From the NCBI RefSeq assembly GCF_913777145.1, contig NZ_CAJYPS010000007.1, positions 124,001-188,000 on the forward strand: a DNA stretch of 64,000 bases. The letters are read 5' to 3'. Under the pieces are notes generated by a model, which was given only the letters and a program-made list of their open reading frames with translations, did not search any database and had not been told where the DNA came from. Source of the DNA: an uncultured Roseateles sp. (GTDB taxonomy: Bacteria; Pseudomonadota; Gammaproteobacteria; Burkholderiales; Burkholderiaceae_C). Below are positions 57,542 through 64,000 of the stretch, in pieces. The translations under genes were made by a program, and so were the position numbers. Every line of letters starts with the position of its first letter. The stretch's first letter is position 1.

Positions 57542-57552
57542 GGGGTGGGGTC

Positions 57553-57840
57553 CTACTTGCTGAGGGTGAGGTGGGAGATCTGCCCGTCGTCGACCTTGAT
57601 GACGTCTCGCACGACGTAGGGCTGCCCGGACACGGTGACGACCGTGCCGGTGGCGATGCCCGCGCGCACCACGTCGGCCGTGGTGGCCTGCAGCAGGTAG
57701 CTGGTGGACAGCACGTTGAGGCCCGCTGCGGAGAGGGTGTCGTCGGGCTGGTCCAGCAGGCCGGTGAAGGCCTGGCCGTTGGCCGCGCAGGGCACGCCGA
57801 AGTCGGCGAAGTAGACGCTCAAGTTTTCGACGATGGGCAT
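57553..57840 (-). CDS. head-tail joining / head completion protein
   Basis: A 95-residue protein starting MPIVENLSVYFADFGVPCAANGQ with a beta-rich body (TGTVVTVSGQPYVVRDVIKVDDG). The FADFG...F stretch and the length resemble head-tail attachment proteins such as lambda gpFII. Position between capsid and tail terminator agrees. The ATG at 57840 is used; the longer open frame overlaps the upstream gene. Confidence 0.65.
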   Translation of the reverse strand: MPIVENLSVYFADFGVPCAANGQAFTGLLDQPDDTLSAAGLNVLSTSYLLQATTADVVRAGIATGTVVTVSGQPYVVRDVIKVDDGQISHLTLSK

Positions 57841-57844
57841 GGCG

Positions 57845-58174
57845 TCAGGCGGCTGGCTGGGTGGCCGGTGCAGGCGCCTGCACCAGGACCTTGGCCATCT
57901 CGACGGCCATGGCCTGCACCAGGGCCAGGGCCTCGGGCGTGAGGCCCAGCGCCTGGGCCGGCGGGGTGGGCACGACCTTGGCATCGAGATAGGCCTCGGC
58001 CTTGGCGTCGACCGGCTCGAGCTTGTGGATGTGCTCGTCGGCCTGCTCGGCGCTCAGATCGCAGATCTGCTTGCCGTAGTAGGTGCTGACCTGGTTCTCG
58101 GTCTGGCCGTCGCCCAGGTCGACTTTGTTGATGACCTGGACGATGAAGCCTTCGCGAACGCGGAATTTCGGCAT
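57845..58174 (-). CDS. hypothetical phage protein downstream of capsid
   Basis: A 109-residue protein (MPKFRVREGFIVQVINKVDLGDG) with a YYGKQICDLSAEQADEHIHKLEPVDAKA segment and a low-complexity C-terminal tail (VQAPAPATQPAA) encoded partly by the dispersed palindrome. It lies just after the capsid gene, so a head accessory or connector role is likely. I do not recognise a defined family. Confidence 0.65.
   Translation of the reverse strand: MPKFRVREGFIVQVINKVDLGDGQTENQVSTYYGKQICDLSAEQADEHIHKLEPVDAKAEAYLDAKVVPTPPAQALGLTPEALALVQAMAVEMAKVLVQAPAPATQPAA
57867..57884. repeat. dispersed palindrome, copy 3 (18 bp)
   Basis: GGTGCAGGCGCCTGCACC, the 16-mer extended by one matching base on each side, close to the 3' end of the gene at 57845-58174, read V-Q-A-P-A-P. 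Its core starts 4564 bp from copy 2. Confidence 0.8.
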
Positions 58175-58234
58175 GGTGTTCTCCGGTGGTGGTGGGGCGG
58201 CCAGGCGGCGCGCGTGGGCCGCCTGGCGGGTGGC

Positions 58235-60388
58235 TTAGAAGCCGGGGGTGAGCGCGTCGGACATGACCGCGAACGAGGCGCCGTGGCGCACGCCGATGTC
58301 GCAGGTCTGCATGGCGCGGATCAGCACGTCGCCGTTTTGGAAGCCGGTGCTGTCGTAGGGGTTGAGCATCAGCTCGGTGACGCCCCACATGCCGATGAAG
58401 AGCTCTTGCCAGTTGCCGTAGATCAGCTCGGAGCAGATGCCCGCGCTGGTGCCCTTGGTGAGCGCGCTACGCAGCTGTTGCGATTCAGCGTAGGGCGAGC
58501 CCTTGACGCGGTCAGGCGAGCCGGCGGTGAGGCCACCCTGCGGGTCCCACAGGTATTGGCCGGTGGAGGCCTTGAGCGTGGACAGGTAGCCCACGGCCTT
58601 GGAGTTCATGGCGAAGGCAGCGGCGCCCTGCGGTGCGTTGGCGAAGCGGGTGGCGTACTTGAGCTGGATCAGGTGATCGAACGTCAGGTTGGCGCCGTTG
58701 GTGCCGCCGATGACGGAGTTGACGCCCGCCGTGTTGACGATGCCCACCGGCTGGCCGCCGGCGCCGCTGCCGCTCATGGCGGCCAGGTCCATGGCCAGCG
58801 CGATGACGGCCAGCAGGTCCTGCCGGGCCAGCATCTCAATGGCCGGGGTGGACTGCAGCAGCATGAGCCGGCTCATCTTGCTGAGCGCGGTGATGGTCTT
58901 GGGGCGCAGGCTGACCTTGTCGAAGGTGGCCTCGGCCTCGCTGGCCGCACCCGACTCACCCACCCAGGCCGTGGCCGTCTGGCTGTTCTGGCGCGGGATG
59001 TCGATATTGCCAACCAGGCCGGTGAGGTAGCGCGCGCCCAGGACGGCGGTGACCAGCTGGTTGCGCAGGACCTCGATGAAGTTCTCGTACAGCAGCTGGG
59101 TCTGCACCAGGTTGCCGCCCTGCGCGGCCGTGCCCACCAGGTAGGGTGCACGCTGCTGGACAACGCCCTGGTGGCTCAGCATCTGCCAGGCGCGGGCGTG
59201 CTTCTCGTCCGGCGCGAAGGGCAGATCGTTGGGCAGGAAGAAGCCGCCTTCCTTGCCCATCTTCTTGGCGATGCTGCGCGAGACCTCTTGCTCGAAGCCG
59301 GCCTTGCTCCAGTCGTTGGAGACCAGGGCCTGCATCAGGCGCAGGAAGCTGTAGCTGCGCTTGTCCTTGTCGCTCAGGTCGGGGCTGAAGTTCTCGCCGA
59401 AGTCGGCCACGGGGCGCTGGCTGCGCTCCAGGATGCCGTCCAGCACCTCGCCACGCGCGGCGGCGATGTCCAGGCCGCGCCGGATCATGTCGTGGACCTT
59501 CTCCATCGACAGGTCGTGCTTGCGGCCCAGGGCCACGATGGCATCAACGCGAGCACGCTCGGCCTTGATGGGGTCGGCCTCGCCGGCCGGGGTGCCGGCG
59601 GCGCCGCCGGCGGTGGAGATAACCGTTTCCGCCGCGTTGGCGACGGGCGTGCGACGGAGCTTGACTTTCATGGTTTCCTCGTCAGTGGTGGTGGGGGATT
59701 CGGTGCTCTGAGCTGCACCAGGCTGGGCAGGCGCAGCGCCGCGCGTGGAGCGGATCTCCAACGCAGCGTTGCGAGCTTCAGGAACCGCGACGGCAGCCAT
59801 GGGTTCGGCTTCATCAGCGGGAGGTTGGGCGGCGGCCTGGCTGCGCAGGACTTCGACGGCATTTGCAACGTCGATGTCTTCGCTTCGGCCGGCGCCGACG
59901 GTGGCGTCTTTAGGCACGGTCACCAGGGAGATCTCGAGGGGCTCCCAATCGACCGCGGTGAGCGTCTGCGCCTCGGTGTCTTCAATCCACTTGAAGACCC
60001 GGTACATGAACGAGACGTTGACCAGCACGTTGTCGGCGGCCTGGGACATGGCCCACTCGCCCCGCTCGTCCTTACCGAACCGCACGATGGCCCTGGCCAT
60101 GCGATCGCGGTCGACGCGGATCTGTTCCACCACGCCGAGCAGATCGTTCATGTCGTGGTTAAACAGCATCGGCATCGTCTGCTGCCGCACGCCCGTCCGC
60201 ATGGCCCCAGGTTCCATGCTCAGGATCTCGGTGCCGTACCACATGTCGACCGGCGCTTCGCTGGCAAATGCGAGCTCGAGGGTTCGACTTTCCAAGTCGA
60301 TCACGGCACGAGCCGACTCGCCATTCGGGACGAGCTTCATGCTCAGCGCTCGCGTCTGCGGCTTTAGGGACTGAGGTGGCTGTTTCAT
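58235..60388 (-). CDS. fused prohead protease and HK97-type major capsid protein
   Basis: A 717-residue polyprotein. Residues about 15-190 form an S78-type prohead protease with His79 in MLFNHDM and Ser126 in VNVSFMYRV. A linker with Ala/Pro/Thr-rich sequence follows, then a scaffold-like coiled-coil delta domain (about 265-340), and the HK97-fold capsid domain to the end (TATAWVGESGAASEAEATFDK, GSGAGGQPVGIVNTAGV, FAMNSKAVGYLS). The protease would process the shell during assembly and must also release itself. Separate genes are more usual. The ATG at 60388 lacks a good ribosome site; an internal ATG at 60340 is possible. A terminator lies just upstream. Confidence 0.88.
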   Translation of the reverse strand: MKQPPQSLKPQTRALSMKLVPNGESARAVIDLESRTLELAFASEAPVDMWYGTEILSMEPGAMRTGVRQQTMPMLFNHDMNDLLGVVEQIRVDRDRMARAIVRFGKDERGEWAMSQAADNVLVNVSFMYRVFKWIEDTEAQTLTAVDWEPLEISLVTVPKDATVGAGRSEDIDVANAVEVLRSQAAAQPPADEAEPMAAVAVPEARNAALEIRSTRGAAPAQPGAAQSTESPTTTDEETMKVKLRRTPVANAAETVISTAGGAAGTPAGEADPIKAERARVDAIVALGRKHDLSMEKVHDMIRRGLDIAAARGEVLDGILERSQRPVADFGENFSPDLSDKDKRSYSFLRLMQALVSNDWSKAGFEQEVSRSIAKKMGKEGGFFLPNDLPFAPDEKHARAWQMLSHQGVVQQRAPYLVGTAAQGGNLVQTQLLYENFIEVLRNQLVTAVLGARYLTGLVGNIDIPRQNSQTATAWVGESGAASEAEATFDKVSLRPKTITALSKMSRLMLLQSTPAIEMLARQDLLAVIALAMDLAAMSGSGAGGQPVGIVNTAGVNSVIGGTNGANLTFDHLIQLKYATRFANAPQGAAAFAMNSKAVGYLSTLKASTGQYLWDPQGGLTAGSPDRVKGSPYAESQQLRSALTKGTSAGICSELIYGNWQELFIGMWGVTELMLNPYDSTGFQNGDVLIRAMQTCDIGVRHGASFAVMSDALTPGF

Positions 60389-60400
60389 GGTGGTTAGGCA

Positions 60401-60429
60401 AGAAAAAACCCGCCTGGTGAGGGCGGGTT
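60401..60429 (-). terminator. terminator between tailspike and capsid genes
   Basis: On the minus strand AACCCGCC and GGCGGGTT pair over 8 bp around a 7-base loop, followed by U6. It lies 31 bases after the tailspike stop and 13 bases before the capsid ATG. In an operon where the portal is upstream and the capsid downstream this is unexpected and implies read-through, antitermination or an internal promoter. Confidence 0.85.
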
Positions 60430-60459
60430 GGGAGGGAGGTGGCGGGGCTAAGAGGCGAA

Positions 60460-62364
60460 TCAGATCGTGATGGTCCCGGTCTGGACGAACCAGGAGTACA
60501 CGCCAGCGAACTTGGTGCTCTTGGCGACGCCGGCCCAGTAGGCGGGCATCACGAAGCTGGTGACTCCGGGCTTGTTGTTGACGCGCTGACCACCTGCCAC
60601 ATTTACTGTTACGGGGTTCGCGGTCGGATTGATGAGCCAGAGCGGATAGCCGAGATGGTCATCGTCGATCGTCGGTATCGTGAAACTTCCGCCTGCGGCA
60701 CCATCGTTGTACTGAAGTGCATTGACGGAGTCGTTCCAGCCGATGATCCAGCCGTTGTTCACCAACAGGGGATCATTGAAGACCATGGCATTCCACATCT
60801 TCATCTGCAGGCCACTCTTGTAACGACCTTCAATGGCCGGCTTCTTGGCACCATCAAACAGGCCGAGCGAGCTGCTGTTTGCGCCGCCATTGGCATTGCG
60901 CACGACGCCCTGCGGGTAGTACTGCGTTGCTGCCTTGAGCGACCCGTAGAGGTGCACATAGGTTGCGGACGCGGAATCCAGATCAAGCACGAGTGGCACG
61001 GTGCTGCAGACCACGCTGGGGCCGCATCCGCGCATCACCAGGCCGGCATAGGACACGGTGTCAACGGCAACGGTGACGTCCAACACGCCGCCCCAGTTCT
61101 GAAGCAGTCCCAAGGTGCTGCCACCGGTCTCCATATCCAGGCCGCCAATAGTTCCCTTACCCATGCTGCCACCGGCAGAGAGCGGGCCCTCGACAACGCA
61201 TTCGAAGCAGGCAAACCCGGTGCTCTTGAGTGTGATGGCTGCCGTGCCAGTGCTGGCAATGGGATTGCCCTTGACCCGGTCGGACAGCTGGATCACGCCG
61301 CCGACGTTCGACACCACAAAGTAGATGACGCCGGCCAAGAATCCGTTCACGCTCGCGGTCGGCGTCACAGGGAGGTCCACCGGAAACTTGGCCGCATTGC
61401 CAGCGCCGACATTGAGGTTCGCGCTGCCATTGACGCCCGCGGTCGTCGCACTCCATTCGGGCGTGTTGTTGAATCGATTGAACTGGACGTATTGGGCGTT
61501 GAGCAGGCCGAAGTCTTGGCCGGCTTCGGACGTGCAGCAGATGCCGCGTGACAGCGCGCCGCCATTGGCAGCAGACCCCAGCAACTTGCCCCAGCGCGAG
61601 TTGCCGCACCCGCCCTCTGACACGCGGTACATCTGATGCCCCTGCCCGCAGGCGAAGGCATTGATGTCGTCGAACTCGGTCTGAATGAAGTTCTCAAACC
61701 AAAAGCCCCAGGCGGCGCAACCGATGGCGATCAGCGACTTGAAGCGGCAATAGATGGGGCCGCCGTTGTAGCGACCGCCAATACGGACGCCATAGGTGCA
61801 GGTTGAGTCGAAGCCGAAGCCCTCGAGCCCTGCGTTGTTCACGCATGCGTTTGCGAAGGCCTTGTCAGCCATCTTGGCGCCCAGGTCCACCGCGTTGGCG
61901 GTGAAAGCCGCCGGAGAGTTGGACAGCACCGTGCCTGTGTTGTCGATGAAGGTCACCGTGCCGTCGTCGGTGATGTTGTCGAACTGCAGGCTGGGCTTTT
62001 GCGCCACGTGGTACACGCCACTGACGAAGGGCAGCGATTTGCCTTTCAGGTTGACTTTTGCCGCGGGCCAGAAGATCGTGCCGCCGCCAGCGCTCTTGGC
62101 ATCAGCGATCGCCGCCATCGCGCTTTCATAGGTTGTGCCGGCGTTGTAGATCCAGCCACGCTGGAGGATGGCGCCCGTGCCCCGGTCGACAGACACCGGA
62201 GACGTTGAGCCCGACTCGGCATCGACCAGCTCGGCAAGGCTTCGATTCACCAGGTCGTAGGCCAGCGTATCGGGTACAGACCAGGGGTTGCCCGAACTCG
62301 TCAGCATGCCGAGCCCCACGCCGCCGTTGGCCGAAGCCCACGGGTACATGTTGATCCGCTTCAT
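60460..62364 (-). CDS. tailspike-like protein (beta-helix) inside the head module
   Basis: A 634-residue protein. After a short N-terminus (MKRINMYPWASANGGVGLG) comes YNAGTTYESAMAAIADAKSAGGGTIFWP and a PFVSGVYHVAQ element, the typical start of pectate-lyase-like beta-helical tailspikes and capsule depolymerases. Long beta-rich repeats with Gly/Asn/Val and a C-terminal capping region (LGYPLWLINPTANPVTVNV) follow. It would bind or cut host surface glycans. It overlaps the portal stop by ATGA and has its own terminator, an odd place between portal and capsid genes. Base composition looks less GC-rich than its neighbours, suggesting transfer. Enzymatic activity cannot be judged. Confidence 0.72.
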   Translation of the reverse strand: MKRINMYPWASANGGVGLGMLTSSGNPWSVPDTLAYDLVNRSLAELVDAESGSTSPVSVDRGTGAILQRGWIYNAGTTYESAMAAIADAKSAGGGTIFWPAAKVNLKGKSLPFVSGVYHVAQKPSLQFDNITDDGTVTFIDNTGTVLSNSPAAFTANAVDLGAKMADKAFANACVNNAGLEGFGFDSTCTYGVRIGGRYNGGPIYCRFKSLIAIGCAAWGFWFENFIQTEFDDINAFACGQGHQMYRVSEGGCGNSRWGKLLGSAANGGALSRGICCTSEAGQDFGLLNAQYVQFNRFNNTPEWSATTAGVNGSANLNVGAGNAAKFPVDLPVTPTASVNGFLAGVIYFVVSNVGGVIQLSDRVKGNPIASTGTAAITLKSTGFACFECVVEGPLSAGGSMGKGTIGGLDMETGGSTLGLLQNWGGVLDVTVAVDTVSYAGLVMRGCGPSVVCSTVPLVLDLDSASATYVHLYGSLKAATQYYPQGVVRNANGGANSSSLGLFDGAKKPAIEGRYKSGLQMKMWNAMVFNDPLLVNNGWIIGWNDSVNALQYNDGAAGGSFTIPTIDDDHLGYPLWLINPTANPVTVNVAGGQRVNNKPGVTSFVMPAYWAGVAKSTKFAGVYSWFVQTGTITI

Positions 62365-64000
62365 TCGTCGTTCTCCGCTGTTTGGGTCGGTGCGTCGTTG
62401 TCGGCCGCCGCTGCGCCACCGCCCTCACCCGATGCACCGCCAGGTGCAGGCGCCTGCACCGGCGCTGCGGCGCCCTGCTCTGCGCCCTTGTCGTTGACCT
62501 GGGTGGGGTCGGTGTCCAGCACCAGGCCGCAGTCGTTGGCCATCTCGCGCTCGCGCTTGCGCTGGGCGAAGACGTCTTCCCAGTCGCCGCCCTTGGCTGC
62601 GATGACCTCGGCCACGGTGACGAAGCCACAGCGCACCGCAGTCTTGGCGGCTTCGACCTCGCGTTGCGGGTCGACCCACTCCCAGCCACGCGGCATCCAG
62701 CGCACGGCCTCGTAGAGCTCGGGGCTGCTTTCGTAGGCCGGCAGGTTGAGCTCGCCGGACAGCACGGCCAGCTGCAGCCAGGCCTCGAACACCGGCTGGC
62801 AAAAGGCCTCGATGAGCCAGGCCTGCAGGGTGCGCCATTGGTCGCGGTCGTCCAGCAGCGCGAGACGGCTGCTGGAGTAGTTGGACCGGCTGTAGTCGCG
62901 GCTCAGGCTTTCGTAGCTGACGCCGATGCCCGCGGCCACGCTGCGCAGCATGTAGGTGAGGAACGGATCGAGCGCGGCGTTGGGCGTGCTCGGGTTGAAC
63001 CCCGAGAACGTCTCGCCCGGGCCCAACTGCTTAAGCGTGGCGGGGCTCATGTCGTAGACGCGCTCGCCATCCATGACGCCATCGCTGCCTTCGTCGTCGT
63101 CGTCGCCCGGCAGGTCGCTCTCGGCCGTCTGAATGAAGCCCATGATGCAAGCCGAAGCGCGGGCGCGGATGATCTCGGCCTCTTCGGTGCCGCCGATGTG
63201 GCGCAGCTTGGTGAGCGCCGCGTGGAACCAGGGCACGCCGCGGGTCTGGTTGGGGCGGTCCCAGATGGCGATGTGGATGATCTCGTCGGCCGGTACGCGG
63301 CGGTAGTCGTTGCTCTGCGGCTGGCCTTGCTGCTGGATGTCGCCCGGGTGGCGGGGGTAGAGCCAGTAGGCGACGGGGCGCAGCCACTCGTCGACCTCGA
63401 CGCCCATGCGGATCTGATTGCCCGAGGTGTCGGCGCGGCCGCTGAAGTTGTCGATGAGCTGGTCGGCCTCGATCACCTCGAGCGCCAGGGGCACGCGGCT
63501 GTCGCCGAACTTGCCACGCACCAGGCGCACCAGCACCTCGCCGTCGGCCGCGACGGCGCGAATGACCTGCTGCTGGATGCCGGCCCAGCTGAGCTTGCCG
63601 GCGGTGTGGCAGCGGCGCGCCTTGCCCCAGCTGGCCCAGGCGGACTCGATCTTGTCGTTGACGCGCTCGTTGAGCTTGCCCTTGCCGGTGAGGATCTCGG
63701 ACTGGAAGCCGATGCCGCGGCCGACGACGTTGTGCTGGATGAGGCGCACGGCGTGGCGTGCGTGCTCGTTGTCGCGCACGAGGCTGCGCACGCGGTTGCG
63801 CAGGGCGCGCAGCGAGGTGTAGAGCTCGGCGTCGGCGCTGGTGGACAGGGCCACCCAGTCAGCCGTGGTGCGCCCCCAGGCGGCGCCGGCATAGCTGCGC
63901 CGCCGCGGCGCGCTCCAGCCGCCCGCACCGGCCTGCGCCAGCCCTTGCATACGGGCCTGGCGCTTGTGCTCGGGGCCGTGCTGTGCGCGCCATGCGTCGA
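62361..64000 (-). CDS. phage portal protein, lambda family (5' end outside the window)
   Basis: At least 546 residues are visible; the frame stays open to the window edge, so the true start probably lies beyond 64000 (an internal ATG at 63950 exists). Features of the lambda-type portal: YAGAAWGRTTADW near the start, LRALRNRVRSLVRDNEHARHAVRLIQHNVVG, IEADQLIDN, HIAIWDRPNQTRGVPWFHAAL and SYESLSRDYSRSNYSSSRLALL. It forms the dodecameric ring for DNA packaging and tail joining. The C-terminus is a low-complexity tail (VQAPAPGGASGEGGG) containing one dispersed palindrome. The terminase genes should be next upstream. Confidence 0.9.
   Translation of the reverse strand, partial: DAWRAQHGPEHKRQARMQGLAQAGAGGWSAPRRRSYAGAAWGRTTADWVALSTSADAELYTSLRALRNRVRSLVRDNEHARHAVRLIQHNVVGRGIGFQSEILTGKGKLNERVNDKIESAWASWGKARRCHTAGKLSWAGIQQQVIRAVAADGEVLVRLVRGKFGDSRVPLALEVIEADQLIDNFSGRADTSGNQIRMGVEVDEWLRPVAYWLYPRHPGDIQQQGQPQSNDYRRVPADEIIHIAIWDRPNQTRGVPWFHAALTKLRHIGGTEEAEIIRARASACIMGFIQTAESDLPGDDDDEGSDGVMDGERVYDMSPATLKQLGPGETFSGFNPSTPNAALDPFLTYMLRSVAAGIGVSYESLSRDYSRSNYSSSRLALLDDRDQWRTLQAWLIEAFCQPVFEAWLQLAVLSGELNLPAYESSPELYEAVRWMPRGWEWVDPQREVEAAKTAVRCGFVTVAEVIAAKGGDWEDVFAQRKREREMANDCGLVLDTDPTQVNDKGAEQGAAAPVQAPAPGGASGEGGGAAAADNDAPTQTAENDE
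62443..62460. repeat. dispersed palindrome, copy 4 (18 bp)
   Basis: GGTGCAGGCGCCTGCACC in the 3' part of the portal gene, read V-Q-A-P-A-P. Its core starts 4576 bp from copy 3. Confidence 0.8.

Larger units (their letters stand above)
41740..64000. mobile_element. prophage (left part; right end outside the window)
   Basis: From the rimO start to the window edge all recognisable genes are phage-type: serine recombinase, cargo genes, lysis cassette, tail genes, head genes and portal. The late genes form one tightly packed minus-strand operon with many ATGA/TAATG overlaps. The presence of tape measure, DUF2460/DUF2163/NlpC/tail-tip module and HK97-type capsid indicates a long non-contractile (siphovirus) tail. 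Terminase, repressor and replication genes must lie beyond 64000. The left boundary cannot be fixed to the base without attR or an empty-site relative; it may lie within the first ~60 codons of rimO. Confidence 0.9.

Noticed and set aside
41745..64000. tRNA-associated attachment site
   Set aside because: No tRNA gene was recognised near the prophage end; the integrase is a serine type and the junction is at rimO.

Overview
The window looks like a chromosome segment of a GC-rich betaproteobacterium of the order Burkholderiales, probably near Roseateles/Rubrivivax/Leptothrix. That is inferred from the kdsB-adk start, the smpB/ratA/rnfH/DUF4124/guaB/guaA neighbourhood, PEP-CTERM surface proteins, a monomeric NADP isocitrate dehydrogenase and a czcICBA efflux operon. 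Genus is not determinable from what I can see.

Positions 1-41745 are host chromosome. In order: the kdsB end, adk, and an SDR dehydrogenase behind a LiuR-like palindrome; a minus-strand tonB-exbB-exbD-exbD-TPR energisation operon (1950-5756); a gap that appears to encode a structured RNA ending in a strong terminator (5947-6190); a yejABEF-type peptide importer (6245-12741); ldcA-tadA; DUF72; a Fur-box-controlled siderophore operon of small membrane protein, TonB receptor and PepSY reductase (15472-19097); thpR; two PEP-CTERM proteins around icd; a Tat-exported phospholipase C; czcICBA; guaB-MFS-guaA; a DUF4124 protein; ratA-rnfH; smpB; metC and rimO. The TonB complex and the siderophore operon probably work together in iron uptake, and ratA/smpB/rimO/tadA are translation-linked functions.

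From about 41740 to the right edge lies the left part of a siphovirus-like prophage. A large serine recombinase starts exactly at the rimO start codon: the two divergent ATGs overlap. Inward from it are accessory genes and then, on the minus strand, a late operon read right to left: portal (cut by the window edge), tailspike-like protein, protease-capsid fusion, connector and tail-completion genes, major tail protein, tail chaperones with an apparent -1 frameshift, tape measure, DUF2460, DUF2163, NlpC/P60, tail tip protein, lysis cassette, and an SRAP gene.

The most interesting item is a cargo (moron) unit at 43878-44715. It has its own sigma70-like promoter and terminator and encodes a 244-residue protein that appears to be a proteasome/HslV-type Ntn hydrolase: it shows an N-terminal Thr, Asp15, Lys36, a GSG motif and a D-x-x-TGG motif, with no ATPase partner nearby. 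Other notable items are four in-frame copies of a 16-18 bp perfect palindrome in late genes about 4.6-5.5 kb apart, a tailspike plus strong terminator placed between portal and capsid, and an unlisted 49-residue lipoprotein in the lysis cassette.
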